Origin: Mycolicibacterium arenosum
GTDB lineage: Bacteria > Actinomycetota > Actinomycetes > Mycobacteriales > Mycobacteriaceae
Reading direction: 5' to 3'
NCBI RefSeq assembly: GCF_024320865.1
Contig: NZ_JANDBD010000004.1
Coordinates: forward strand, 310,001 to 374,000
DNA: 64,000 nt
A model generated the notes under the pieces. That model was given only the letters and a program-made list of their open reading frames with translations, searched no databases and was not told the origin of the DNA. Each line of letters starts with the position of its first letter. Positions within the stretch are counted from its first letter, which is position 1. The position numbers and the translations under genes are program-made. Shown here one piece after another: positions 27,338 through 35,655 of the stretch.

Positions 27338-27783
27338 TCCCGGATCAGTTCGAACAGCGGGATGTCGCGGTCGGTGTTCGCCTGGTACTCGGCGAACACC
27401 GCCGCGAGCGCGACGACCTTCGGATAGGTGGCGACGCGTTCGTCGTCGGGTAGTTCGCGCGCCGTCACGTCGTACGCCTCCGTGCCGATCTCGATGTGCG
27501 CCCGCGGGTGCGCGCGCAGGTTGTGCACCCAGGCCGGATCCTTCGGGGCGCCGGCGTACGAGCCGATGATGAGCGTCCTGCCCTCGATCGTCAGGTAGGC
27601 CAGCGGCGACAGCCGGGTCCTACCCGACTTCGCACCCGTGGTGTGCAGCAGCAACAGCGTGCCGCCCTCGAAGGGTCCGCCCACCCTGCCGCCGTTGGCG
27701 CGGAACTCCTCGATGACGCCGGCGTTGAAGTCGTCGAGCGCTGCAGTATCGGCGACGAGCTTCGCCTTGTCGATGTCGGTCAT
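27334..27783 (-). CDS. Deazaflavin (F420)-dependent nitroreductase family protein
   Basis: From ATG 27783 (MTDIDKAKLVADTAAL) the product is 149 residues. It has GPFEGGTLLLLHTTGAKSGRTRLSPLAYL and ILGSYAGAPKDPAWVHNLRAHPRA-like blocks, in this copy IIGSYAGAPKDPAWVHNL, the hallmark of the Ddn/FDOR-B split-barrel family that binds cofactor F420. These proteins reduce quinones, nitroimidazoles or other acceptors at the membrane. The longer frame to 27879 adds 32 unconserved residues and overlaps the divergent SDR. The substrate is unknown. Coenzyme F420 use fits a mycobacterium. Confidence 0.87.
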   Translation of the reverse strand: MTDIDKAKLVADTAALDDFNAGVIEEFRANGGRVGGPFEGGTLLLLHTTGAKSGRTRLSPLAYLTIEGRTLIIGSYAGAPKDPAWVHNLRAHPRAHIEIGTEAYDVTARELPDDERVATYPKVVALAAVFAEYQANTDRDIPLFELIRD

Positions 27784-27838
27784 GCTCTTGGACAAGGAAT
27801 CGGGCCCGGCGGCTATTCCCGTGATCGACAATCGTCGC

Positions 27839-28654
27839 GTGAAGGTCATCGTCACCGGCGGCAACAGCGGCGTGGGCAAGGCGACGTCGGCGGCCCTCGC
27901 GGCGCAGGGACATCACGTCGTCATCGCGTGCCGCGATGTCACGAAGGCGCGGCGCGCCGCCCGGGCCATGGCCGGCGACGTCGAGGTCGCCTCGCTCGAC
28001 CTCGCGAACCTCGCATCGGTTCGCGGCTTCGCGGGGTCGGTCGATCGCGTCGACGTGCTGATCAACAACGCGGGCGTGATGGGCCCCGGCGTCACGCGCA
28101 CGGCCGATGGTTTCGAAGCCCACATGGGCGTCAACCATCTCGGCCACTTCGCGCTGACCTGCCTGCTCGGCGACCGGATCGGCGACCGGGTGATCTCGGT
28201 CGCCAGCGCGATGCACGCCCTCGCCCGCCTGCCGATCGACGATCTCGGCGGCCGGAACCGCAACCCCGCGCCGTGGCGGGGTTACTCCGAATCCAAGCTG
28301 GCGGTGTTGCTGTTCACCTACGAGCTCGCCCGCCGCGGGGTGCGCGCGTACGCGACCGATCCGGGTGCCACCGATACCGACATCGCTAGGGATGCAACGG
28401 GATTCGCGGGCTGGCTGAACGCGTCCTCGCTGCCGCGGCCGTACCTGCAGACCGCGGCGAAGGGGGCTCGGGCCACCATCGCGGCCGTCACCACGGACCT
28501 GCCCAGCGGCACCTACCTGGCGCCGAGGTTCAACCAGTGGGGCACGCCGAAGGTGACCAGACCGCGTCCCAGGGCACTCGACCCGGCGATGGCGAAGCGA
28601 CTGTGGGCCGAGTCGGTGGAGCTGACCGGGTGCGACTGGTCCCGTTCCCCGTGA
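27839..28654 (+). CDS. SDR family NAD(P)-dependent oxidoreductase
   Basis: From GTG 27839 (VKVIVTGGNSGVGKATSAAL) the protein is 271 residues. TGGNSGVG is the nucleotide loop, IACRDVTKARRAARAM suggests NADPH, NNAGVMGPG follows, SVASAMHAL holds the serine, and GYSESKLAV gives the Tyr-Lys pair. The pattern is close to retinol-dehydrogenase-like SDRs. Starts at GTG 27821 or ATG 27782 are also possible; the last would overlap the start codon of the divergent reductase. No substrate is evident. It ends at a strong two-way hairpin shared with aspS. Confidence 0.83.
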   Translation: MKVIVTGGNSGVGKATSAALAAQGHHVVIACRDVTKARRAARAMAGDVEVASLDLANLASVRGFAGSVDRVDVLINNAGVMGPGVTRTADGFEAHMGVNHLGHFALTCLLGDRIGDRVISVASAMHALARLPIDDLGGRNRNPAPWRGYSESKLAVLLFTYELARRGVRAYATDPGATDTDIARDATGFAGWLNASSLPRPYLQTAAKGARATIAAVTTDLPSGTYLAPRFNQWGTPKVTRPRPRALDPAMAKRLWAESVELTGCDWSRSP

Positions 28655-28704
28655 TTTCGGCGCGCTAACCGGCCACTTTCGGGGCGAAAGCGCGCCGAAA
28701 TCAC
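28651..28704. terminator. Two-way hairpin terminator, perfect 16-base stem
   Basis: GTGATTTCGGCGCGCT at 28651-28666 pairs perfectly with AGCGCGCCGAAATCAC at 28689-28704, with a 22-base loop. The stem covers the SDR stop codon and touches the aspS stop, so it can end both converging transcripts. Confidence 0.75.
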
Positions 28705-30470
28705 TACTCGGGCTTGGGTTTGGCGTCGATGCCCGACTCCTTGCGCTGCTGCGCGGTGATCGGCGCGGGCGCATCGGTGAGCGGGTCGACGCCCCCGCCG
28801 GACTTCGGGAAGGCGATGACCTCGCGGATGGAGTCCAGACCCGCGAGGAGCGCGACGATACGGTCCCAGCCGAATGCGATACCGCCGTGCGGCGGCGCGC
28901 CGAAGGCGAAGGCGTCCAACAGGAATCCAAACTTCTCCTGGGCCTCGGCCTTGTCGATGCCCATCATGGCGAAGACGCGCTCCTGCACGTCGCGGCGGTG
29001 GATACGGATCGAACCGCCGCCGATCTCGTTGCCGTTGCAGACGATGTCGTAGGCGGTGGCCAGGGCCGCGCCGGGATCGGTGTCGAAGGTGTCCTCCGAG
29101 GCCGGCTGCGGTGAGGTGAACGCGTGGTGCACGGCGGTCCAGGCGCCCGAGCCGACGGCGACGTCACCGGCCGCGGTGGCCTCGTCGGCCGCCTCGAACA
29201 GCGGCCAGTCCACCACCCAGGTGAAGGCCCACGCGTTGGGGTCGATCACGTCGAGGCGCTTGGCGATCTCGATGCGCGTCGCGCCGAGCAGTGCACGGGC
29301 CTGCTTGGCCGAACCGGCGGCGAAGAAGATGCAGTCCCCCGGCTTCGCGTCGACATGGGCGGCCAGCCCGTCGCGTTCGGCGTCGGTGAGGTTCTTGGCA
29401 ACCGGGCCACCGAGCGTGCCGTCGTCGGCGACCAACACGTAGGCCAGGCCCTTGTGGCCTCGCTGCTTGGCGAACTCCTGCCAGCCGTCCAGCGTGCGGC
29501 GCGGCTGCGACGCCCCACCTGGCATGACGACGGCGCCGACGTACGGTGCCTGGAACACCCGGAAGGTGGTGTCGGAGAAGTACTCCGTGCACTCGACGAG
29601 CTCGAAGCCGAAGCGCAGATCGGGCTTGTCCGAACCGAATCGGCGCATCGCGTCGGCGTAGGTGATCCGCGGCAGCGGCGTCGGCAGGTCGTACCCGATC
29701 AGCGCCCACAGTGCGGCGAGCACCTCCTCCGACACCGCGATGACGTCGTCCTGGTCGACGAAGCTCATCTCCATGTCGAGCTGGGTGAACTCGGGCTGCC
29801 GATCGGCGCGGAAGTCCTCGTCGCGGTAACAGCGCGCGATCTGGTAGTAGCGCTCCATGCCCGCGACCATCAGCAGCTGCTTGAACAGCTGCGGGCTCTG
29901 CGGCAGCGCGTAGAACGAGCCCGGCTGCAGTCGCGCGGGCACCAGGAAGTCGCGGGCGCCCTCGGGCGTCGACCGCGTCATCGTCGGGGTCTCGATCTCG
30001 ACGAAGTCGTGCCGGGCCAGCACGTCGCGTGCGGCGGCATTCACCTTGGAGCGCAACCGGATCGCGTTGCCGGGGCCCTCCCGGCGCAGATCCAGGTAGC
30101 GGTACTTGAGCCGCGCCTCGTCACCGGCCGTCTCGTCGAGCTGGAACGGCAGCGGCGCACTCTCGTTGAGCACGGACAGCGACGTCGCGTTGACCTCGAT
30201 GTCACCGGTCGGGATGTCGCTGTTCGCGTTGCCCTCCGGCCGGATCTCGACCACACCGGTGATGGCGACGCAGAACTCCGCGCGCAATCGGTGCGCCTGC
30301 TCGAGGACGGCCTCGCTGCGGAACACCACCTGCGCCACCCCGGACGCGTCCCGCAGATCGATGAAGATGACGCCGCCGTGGTCTCGGCGCCGCGCCACCC
30401 ATCCGGCCAGGGTCACGGTCTGACCGGCGTCGGTGGACCGCAGTGAACCGGCGGCATGGGTGCGCAGCAC
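28704..30470 (-). CDS. aspS: Aspartyl-tRNA synthetase (Asp/Asn type)
   Basis: From GTG 30470 ([16 protein letters not shown]) the protein is 588 residues. A GAGGAG ribosome site sits six bases upstream, which decides the start over the frame running to 30572. An OB anticodon domain comes first ([23 protein letters not shown]). The class II core follows with [44 protein letters not shown] and the bacterial GAD insertion, ending [15 protein letters not shown]. Mycobacterial AspRS is known to be non-discriminating: it also charges tRNA(Asn), later amidated by GatCAB. It is divergent from the ketopantoate reductase gene. Confidence 0.96.
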   Translation of the reverse strand: MLRTHAAGSLRSTDAGQTVTLAGWVARRRDHGGVIFIDLRDASGVAQVVFRSEAVLEQAHRLRAEFCVAITGVVEIRPEGNANSDIPTGDIEVNATSLSVLNESAPLPFQLDETAGDEARLKYRYLDLRREGPGNAIRLRSKVNAAARDVLARHDFVEIETPTMTRSTPEGARDFLVPARLQPGSFYALPQSPQLFKQLLMVAGMERYYQIARCYRDEDFRADRQPEFTQLDMEMSFVDQDDVIAVSEEVLAALWALIGYDLPTPLPRITYADAMRRFGSDKPDLRFGFELVECTEYFSDTTFRVFQAPYVGAVVMPGGASQPRRTLDGWQEFAKQRGHKGLAYVLVADDGTLGGPVAKNLTDAERDGLAAHVDAKPGDCIFFAAGSAKQARALLGATRIEIAKRLDVIDPNAWAFTWVVDWPLFEAADEATAAGDVAVGSGAWTAVHHAFTSPQPASEDTFDTDPGAALATAYDIVCNGNEIGGGSIRIHRRDVQERVFAMMGIDKAEAQEKFGFLLDAFAFGAPPHGGIAFGWDRIVALLAGLDSIREVIAFPKSGGGVDPLTDAPAPITAQQRKESGIDAKPKPE

Positions 30471-30557
30471 GAAAACTCCTCGAGAACTGGGGTTGGACCG
30501 AGTGACGAGTCTAGTGGGACCGTCGAACGGTAATTTCGACGACCGACGACCGCTTGC

Positions 30558-30573
30558 GGGAGGAGACATCATT
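30558..30573 (+). promoter_or_regulatory. Ribosome site that points to an ATT start codon
   Basis: GGGAGGAG at 30558-30565 nearly saturates the 16S anti-Shine-Dalgarno sequence. Five bases later is ATT (30571-30573), in frame with the ketopantoate reductase. ATC at 30568 would be too close, at two bases. TAATTT at 30531-30536 could be the -10 box, placing the mRNA start downstream of the alternative GTG codons. Confidence 0.5.
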
Positions 30574-31458
30574 TCCAGCAGTTACGCACTCGTCGGGCCG
30601 GGCGCCATCGGCGCCACCGTCGCCGCCCTGCTGCACGAAGCAGGGCATCGAGTCATCGTGTGCGGGCGCACGCCGCGCGGGTCGATCGAGGTGCGACCCG
30701 ACGACGGCGACCCCGTCACCCTGCCCGGCCCGGTGCTGACGGACCCCGCCGGCATCGACGGCCCCGTCGACGTCGTGCTGCTGGCGGTGAAGGACACCCA
30801 GACCGGCGCCGCGGCGGCGTGGCTGGAGCGGCTCTGCGGCGAGGACACCGTGGTGCTGGCGCTGCAGAACGGCGTCGAACAGGTCGAACGGGTCGGCCGG
30901 CTGGCGCCCGCCGCCACCGTGGTACCCGCCGTCGTGTGGTTCTCCGCGGAGACGCAGCCCGACGGTTGGGTGCGACTGCGCACGCCGGTGCGACTGGTGC
31001 TGCCCGACGACCCCGCTGCGCGCGAGCTGGCCGACCGGTTGGCGGGTCCGCGGCTGTCGGTGGAGGTCGACGCCGACTTCGCGGCGGCGACGTGGCACAA
31101 GCTGCTCGTCAACGCCGTGGCGGGCCTCATGGTCCTGACGGGCCGCAAGTCCGGTGTGTTCCGTCGCCCCGACGTCGCCGCGCTCGGCCGCGCCTACCTC
31201 GCCGAGTGTCTCGCCGTCGCCCGCGCCGAGGGGGCGCGCCTGGACGACTCGGTCGTCGAGGAGACCATCGCCCTGTTCACCCGGGTGCCCGAGGATTTGA
31301 CGACCTCGATCCTGACCGACCGCGAGCACGGCCGCCCGTTGGAGTGGGACATCCGCAACGGCGTGATCGGTCGCCTGGCTCGCACCCACGACATCCCGAC
31401 GCCCATCAGCGACGTGCTGGTGCCGCTGCTGGCGGCGGCGAGCGACGGACCGGGGTAG
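30571..31458 (+). CDS. Ketopantoate reductase-like protein (Rv2573-like), probable ATT start
   Basis: The conserved protein begins [20 protein letters not shown], a Rossmann nucleotide loop, and continues with [31 protein letters not shown], the catalytic lysine region [14 protein letters not shown], and ends [17 protein letters not shown]. This is the PanE/ApbA family, which reduces 2-dehydropantoate to pantoate; several mycobacterial members are not proven PanE. No ATG, GTG or TTG lies between the conserved core and GTG 30514. A strong GGGAGGAG at 30558-30565 is followed after five bases by ATT at 30571, so ATT is the likeliest start (295 residues). The GTG starts at 30502 and 30514 are alternatives. 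Confidence 0.82.
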   Translation: MSSSYALVGPGAIGATVAALLHEAGHRVIVCGRTPRGSIEVRPDDGDPVTLPGPVLTDPAGIDGPVDVVLLAVKDTQTGAAAAWLERLCGEDTVVLALQNGVEQVERVGRLAPAATVVPAVVWFSAETQPDGWVRLRTPVRLVLPDDPAARELADRLAGPRLSVEVDADFAAATWHKLLVNAVAGLMVLTGRKSGVFRRPDVAALGRAYLAECLAVARAEGARLDDSVVEETIALFTRVPEDLTTSILTDREHGRPLEWDIRNGVIGRLARTHDIPTPISDVLVPLLAAASDGPG

Positions 31459-31483
31459 ACAGCTTCCCCTAAGGTGTCTACTC

Positions 31484-32002
31484 ATGGCTCCATCGACGCC
31501 CAGGACGTATCCGTGCGAGCACGTCGGACTCGACTTCATCGACTCGGCGCCGTTCCGGTTCGTCAGCACGGTCGACCTGGCGATCACGCCCGAGCAGCTG
31601 TTCGAGGTGCTGTCCGACGAGACCTCCTGGCCGCACTGGGCCACGGTCATCACCGACGTCGAGTGGACGAGTCCGCTACCGCGCGGCGTCGGCACCACCC
31701 GCACGGTGACCATGCGGGGGAACATCGTCGGCGACGAGGAGTTCCTCGCCTGGGAACCGTTCTTGCACATGGCTTTCCGGTTCAACCAGAGCACGTCGAA
31801 CGCGATCACCGCATTCGCCGAGGACTACCGCGTCGTCGAGACGCCGACCGGTTGCCACCTCACCTGGGTGATGGCGATGAAACCCAGCGGTCTCGCCGGC
31901 CGCCTCGGCATGACGATGGGCAAGCCGGTGATGGGGTGGCTGTTCCAGCGGTTCCTGCACAATCTGCGCCGCTACACCGACGAGCGCTTGCGCGCGGAGT
32001 AG
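31484..32002 (+). CDS. SRPBCC (polyketide cyclase-like) family protein
   Basis: This 172-residue protein has a helix-grip pattern: FRFVSTVDLAITPEQLFEVLSDETSWPHWATVITDVEWTS and RGVGTTRTVTMRGNIVGDEEFLAWEP, then a long terminal helix WLFQRFLHNLRRYTDERL. This is the SRPBCC/START fold that binds hydrophobic ligands in a central cavity. The ligand and reaction are unknown. TAAGGT at 31470-31475 is a reasonable -10 box eight bases before ATG, suggesting a nearly leaderless transcript. It is 25 bases after the ketopantoate reductase stop and convergent with the esterase gene. Confidence 0.82.
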   Translation: MAPSTPRTYPCEHVGLDFIDSAPFRFVSTVDLAITPEQLFEVLSDETSWPHWATVITDVEWTSPLPRGVGTTRTVTMRGNIVGDEEFLAWEPFLHMAFRFNQSTSNAITAFAEDYRVVETPTGCHLTWVMAMKPSGLAGRLGMTMGKPVMGWLFQRFLHNLRRYTDERLRAE

Positions 32003-32017
32003 ACGCACAGTCGAGCG

Positions 32018-33520
32018 TCAATGGATCCCCTCCCACACCGACCGCCTGACCTCGTCGGGGTCGGCGACGGTGTCGTCGCGCGTGGACCTGATCACCCTGG
32101 TCCGGCGGCGTTCGGTGTCGTACAGGGGCCATTCGGCGCCGAGACGTCCCGTCGAGAAATCCAGCCAGGTCCGCTGCATGCGCCTGCCCACCGACGGTTG
32201 CACGCGCCTGCCGAGCGGATGCAGTTTGCGTCCGAGGTAGGAGCCGTAACTGTGCTGGACGTGCACGATCTCGCTGCCGTGCGTCGCACCGAGGCCCAGC
32301 ACCCTCAGCGTCCAGGTGGTGTGGTCGAAACGGTAGGCGTAGGTCGGCCCGCGGCGGGAGTACGCGTCGGCGAACGCCCACGTCGGGGCGCCGAACATGG
32401 CATCGGACCCGACGGCGACCAGCGCGCGCCTGCGCGGGAAGTCCGGATACGCGCCGAGCACCCGGTCCTTCGCGTCGGGCGCGGTGCGGGAGAAGTAGCC
32501 GTCGATGCTCTCCCGGGTGGTGGGCAACATGGGCGGCTTACCCCACGCGAACATGGACGCCTCGTGGGTGTTGGTTCCGATGATCAGCGGCGCCCCGGAC
32601 ACCGCGCCCAGCCGCGCGGCCTCGATCGGATGGTGCGGAAGCAGGTCCACGCCGTGGGTCAGGCCGTAGGCCAGCACCGGCGTCCGGGCCACGCTCTCCG
32701 CCTGCAGCATGCCCGCGGCCCGGCGCAGCGCACGCTGGGGTAACGCCCGCACCTCGTCGACGGTCACGTCGAGCCGCTCCAGGAAGCGACGGGCCTGCAC
32801 CGCGCGGGTCTCCCGGTCGGCGATCAACGGCAACGCGGGGCTCTGCGCGATCGCCCTGGTGAACAGACCCCGCGCCGCCGTGCTCGCGAGCAGCGCGAGA
32901 ACCGATGTCGCCCCTGCGGACTCGCCGAACACCGTGACCCTGCCGGGGTCGCCGCCGAATCCGGCGATGTTGTCGCGGACCCACGCCAGGGCGGCCAGCT
33001 GGTCTCGCAGGCACAGGTTGTCGTCGAAGCCGGGACCGAGGTCGCTGAGTTCGAAGCCGCCGAACACCCCGAGCCGGTAGGTGACGTTGACGACCACGAC
33101 GTTGCCGTTGGCCGCCAGCCGGGACCCGTTGTACAGCTGCAGCTGACCCGCCCCGTACACGAACGCGCCGCCGGGAATCCACACCATCACCGGCAGTCCT
33201 CCCGCGGGCACCGCGGCGGGCGACCACACGGTCACCGTCAGGCAGGCCTCGTCGCGGATCTTCGGATCGTCGCGGCCTCCCCCGACGAACGATCGGCCCT
33301 GCGGCGGCAACGGCCCGTGCTCGAGGGCGTCGCGCACCCCGCTCCACGGCTGCACCGGCGCGGGCGCGAGAAAGCGCCGCTCCCCGACGGGCTGCTCGGC
33401 GTACGCGATGCCGCGCCAGACGTTGACCCCGCCCTCGGTGGTCCCGCGAAGCACACCTGCACTGGTCCGGACGATCGTCGAAAGCTGTTCGGCATCGGCG
33501 GTATCTCCCGTGGCGGCCAC
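32018..33520 (-). CDS. Type-B carboxylesterase/lipase family protein
   Basis: This 500-residue protein is an alpha/beta hydrolase of the carboxylesterase/para-nitrobenzyl esterase type. PVMVWIPGGAFVYGAG forms the oxyanion hole, Ser201 in VFGESAGATS is the nucleophile, IGTNTHEASMF carries the acidic-residue region and GATHGSEIVHV the histidine, and the N-terminus RTSAGVLRGTTEGGVNVWRGIAYAEQP is standard. No signal peptide is seen, so it is probably cytoplasmic. It would hydrolyse carboxylic esters, with unknown natural substrates. It is divergent from the zinc peptidase gene with a 65-base gap. Confidence 0.9.
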   Translation of the reverse strand: MAATGDTADAEQLSTIVRTSAGVLRGTTEGGVNVWRGIAYAEQPVGERRFLAPAPVQPWSGVRDALEHGPLPPQGRSFVGGGRDDPKIRDEACLTVTVWSPAAVPAGGLPVMVWIPGGAFVYGAGQLQLYNGSRLAANGNVVVVNVTYRLGVFGGFELSDLGPGFDDNLCLRDQLAALAWVRDNIAGFGGDPGRVTVFGESAGATSVLALLASTAARGLFTRAIAQSPALPLIADRETRAVQARRFLERLDVTVDEVRALPQRALRRAAGMLQAESVARTPVLAYGLTHGVDLLPHHPIEAARLGAVSGAPLIIGTNTHEASMFAWGKPPMLPTTRESIDGYFSRTAPDAKDRVLGAYPDFPRRRALVAVGSDAMFGAPTWAFADAYSRRGPTYAYRFDHTTWTLRVLGLGATHGSEIVHVQHSYGSYLGRKLHPLGRRVQPSVGRRMQRTWLDFSTGRLGAEWPLYDTERRRTRVIRSTRDDTVADPDEVRRSVWEGIH

Positions 33521-33585
33521 GGGCCGAATCGTAGTGTGGGAAGCTGAACGCGGCTGGTGCGCAGCGGGTGAGAGGACTTCGCGGG

Positions 33586-34485
33586 ATGACCTTCAACGAG
33601 GGTATGCAGATCGACACCAGCACCACGTCGTCGAGCGGAGGCGGTCGGGGCGGCGGGCGCGGCATCGCACTCGGCGGCGGTATCGGCGGCCTGCTGATCG
33701 TGGTGATCGCGCTGTTCCTCGGAGTCGATCCGGGATCGGTCCTGCCGCAGCAGGGCGGCGCCGGCCAGTACGACACGCAGGGGGTCGACGCGCCCGGCTT
33801 CGACACCAGCCAGTGCAAGACCGGCAAGGACGCCAACGAGATCATCGAGTGCCGGGTGATCGCCACCGGCAACTCGGTCGACGCGGTGTGGGCGCAGTTG
33901 CTCGAGGGGTACCAGCGACCGAAGGTGCGGCTCTTCACCCAGTCGGTCGACACCGCCTGCGGGCCCGCGACCACCGACGTCGGGCCGTTCTACTGCCCCG
34001 GTGATCAGACCGCGTACTTCGACGTCTCGTTCTTCGACCTGCTCAAGTCGCAGTTCGGTTCCAGCGGTGGCCCACTCGCCCAGGAGTACGTGGTCGCCCA
34101 CGAGTTCGGCCATCACGTGCAGAACCTGCTCGGCGTGCTCGGCAGAGCGCAGCAGGGCGCGACCGGCTCGGAGGGCAACGGCGTGCGCACCGAGTTGCAG
34201 GCCGACTGCTACGCGGGCGTGTGGGCGCACTACGCCGCGATCACCAAGCAGGAGAGCACCGGCGAGCCGTTCCTGGAGCCCTTGTCGGACAAGGACATCG
34301 CCGATGCCCTGTCGGCCGCCGCGTCGGTCGGCGACGACCACATCCAGGAGTCGACGTCGGGCCGGGTCAATCCCGAGTCGTGGACGCACGGTTCGTCGGA
34401 GCAGCGGCAGAAGTGGTTCACCATCGGCTACCAGACCGGCGACCCGAACAAGTGCGACACGTTCAAAGCCGCCGACCTCGGCTAG
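33586..34485 (+). CDS. YpfJ family neutral zinc metallopeptidase (Rv2575-like)
   Basis: From ATG 33586 (MTFNEGMQIDTSTTSSS) the protein is 299 residues; an in-frame GTG at 33568 is possible. A glycine-rich cytoplasmic tail leads to one membrane helix (IGGLLIVVIALFLG). The outer domain holds TQSVDTACGPATTDVGPFYCPGDQTAYFD and the zinc motif AHEFGHHVQNLLG (HExxH), then ELQADCYAGVW with a likely third ligand glutamate/aspartate. The family is called neutral zinc metallopeptidase, and substrates are unknown. It is membrane-anchored facing outside. Its TAG stop overlaps the next start by one base (TAGTG). Confidence 0.88.
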   Translation: MTFNEGMQIDTSTTSSSGGGRGGGRGIALGGGIGGLLIVVIALFLGVDPGSVLPQQGGAGQYDTQGVDAPGFDTSQCKTGKDANEIIECRVIATGNSVDAVWAQLLEGYQRPKVRLFTQSVDTACGPATTDVGPFYCPGDQTAYFDVSFFDLLKSQFGSSGGPLAQEYVVAHEFGHHVQNLLGVLGRAQQGATGSEGNGVRTELQADCYAGVWAHYAAITKQESTGEPFLEPLSDKDIADALSAAASVGDDHIQESTSGRVNPESWTHGSSEQRQKWFTIGYQTGDPNKCDTFKAADLG

Positions 34486-35012
34486 TGGACGGCATCAACC
34501 CGGACACCAAGGACTGGACCTGGGTGCTCGAACGCCCCTGTCCGCAGTGCGGTTTCGACGCCGCGCTGGTTCATCCCACCGACGTCGGCCAGCACATCCG
34601 ACGCGACGCCGACCAGTGGTATCAGCGGCTGCACCAGCCGGACACGGCGATCCGGCCGGCCAGGGGCGTTTGGTCGATCCTCGAGTACGGCTGTCACATC
34701 CGCGACGTGCACCGGATCTTCAACCAGCGGGTGCAGCTCATGTTGACGCAGGACGATCCGCGCTTCCCGAACTGGGATCAGGACGAGACGGCGGTCGCCG
34801 ACGACTACCCGTCGCAGGACCCGACGGTGGTCGCAGACCAGTTGCGTGATGCCGCGCAGACCGTCGCCGACACCTACGCCTCGGTGCCCGCCGACGCGTG
34901 GCCGCGACGCGGACTCCGCAGCAACGGAAGCGAGTTCACGATCGCGTCGATATCGCGGTACCACCTACACGACATCGTGCACCACGCGTGGGACGTCACC
35001 CCGAGGGGTTGA
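34485..35012 (+). CDS. DinB-like four-helix protein
   Basis: From GTG 34485 the product is 175 residues. It has DWTWVLERPCPQCGFD at the start, then WSILEYGCHIRDVHRIFNQR and RYHLHDIVHHAWDV. The single histidine of the first block and the pair in the second match the three metal-binding histidines of DinB/YfiT proteins. Actinobacterial members often act as thiol-dependent S-transferases using mycothiol, but the particular reaction here is unknown. The CPQC pair near residue 20 is typical of this Rv2576c-neighbour group. It is translationally linked to the zinc peptidase by TAGTG. Confidence 0.8.
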   Translation: MDGINPDTKDWTWVLERPCPQCGFDAALVHPTDVGQHIRRDADQWYQRLHQPDTAIRPARGVWSILEYGCHIRDVHRIFNQRVQLMLTQDDPRFPNWDQDETAVADDYPSQDPTVVADQLRDAAQTVADTYASVPADAWPRRGLRSNGSEFTIASISRYHLHDIVHHAWDVTPRG

Positions 35013-35040
35013 CGAGCGCTCGCGTGAGGAACATCAGGCA

Positions 35041-35076
35041 TTGACCACATTGAACACATATCGCTAATCTGTTCAA
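35041..35076 (+). promoter_or_regulatory. Leaderless promoter with TetR operator
   Basis: TTGACC (35041-35046) and TAATCT (35065-35070) form a SigA-type promoter with an 18-base spacer, placing the RNA start at or next to the ATG at 35077. TTGAACA at 35050-35056 and TGTTCAA at 35070-35076 are perfect inverted arms 13 bases apart. They flank the -10 box, so a repressor bound there would block its own gene. Confidence 0.6.
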
Positions 35077-35655
35077 ATGCCGGTGTCCCCCGCCCTGCTC
35101 GACGCGACGTGCGACACCCTCCGGCGACTGGGACCGCAGCGGTTCAGCCTGACCGCGGTCGCCGACGCCGCCGGGGTCTCCCGCGGCACGGTGCACAACG
35201 CGCTGGGCAGCCGCGACCAGGCGATCAAGACCGCGCTGGACCACCTCGCGGCGATCTTCGTGGACGCGATGGCCGACGAGGTTGACAAGGCACCCACGCT
35301 CGCGCAGCAGGTGGCGGCCGCGGGCGTCCTGGTGTGCGCGCACCGGCAGCAGTCGGACAAGGTCACCGCGCGCGGCATCAACGAGAGCATTCTGGTGCTG
35401 TTGCTGCGCAACAGCGGTGACGACCTCGCGCAACGCGCCGTGCAGATGTGGCGACCGCTGGTGAAGAACGCGCAGTCGAGCGGCGAGGTGGCCGCGGTGG
35501 TCGATCCCGGCCGCGCCGCCGAGTGGATCGTCCGGATCCTGTTCAGTCTCGAACTGCTCCCACCGATGGGCGTGAACCTCGACAGCCCCCGAGCAGTGCG
35601 CAGGTTCCTGACCGACCACGTCGTCAACGGGTTGACCGGAGGTAGCAGTGACTGA
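35077..35655 (+). CDS. TetR family transcriptional regulator
   Basis: This 192-residue protein has the DNA-binding segment FSLTAVADAAGVSRGTVHNALGSRDQAIKTALDHL, a TetR helix-turn-helix in which the usual YYHFxSK is VHNALGSRD. The C-terminal part is helical and probably binds a hydrophobic ligand. It starts at ATG 35077 with no ribosome site, consistent with a leaderless mRNA. The downstream monooxygenase gene starts inside its last codons (35648), so regulator, monooxygenase and SDR form one operon. It probably senses a substrate of that operon. Confidence 0.85.
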   Translation: MPVSPALLDATCDTLRRLGPQRFSLTAVADAAGVSRGTVHNALGSRDQAIKTALDHLAAIFVDAMADEVDKAPTLAQQVAAAGVLVCAHRQQSDKVTARGINESILVLLLRNSGDDLAQRAVQMWRPLVKNAQSSGEVAAVVDPGRAAEWIVRILFSLELLPPMGVNLDSPRAVRRFLTDHVVNGLTGGSSD

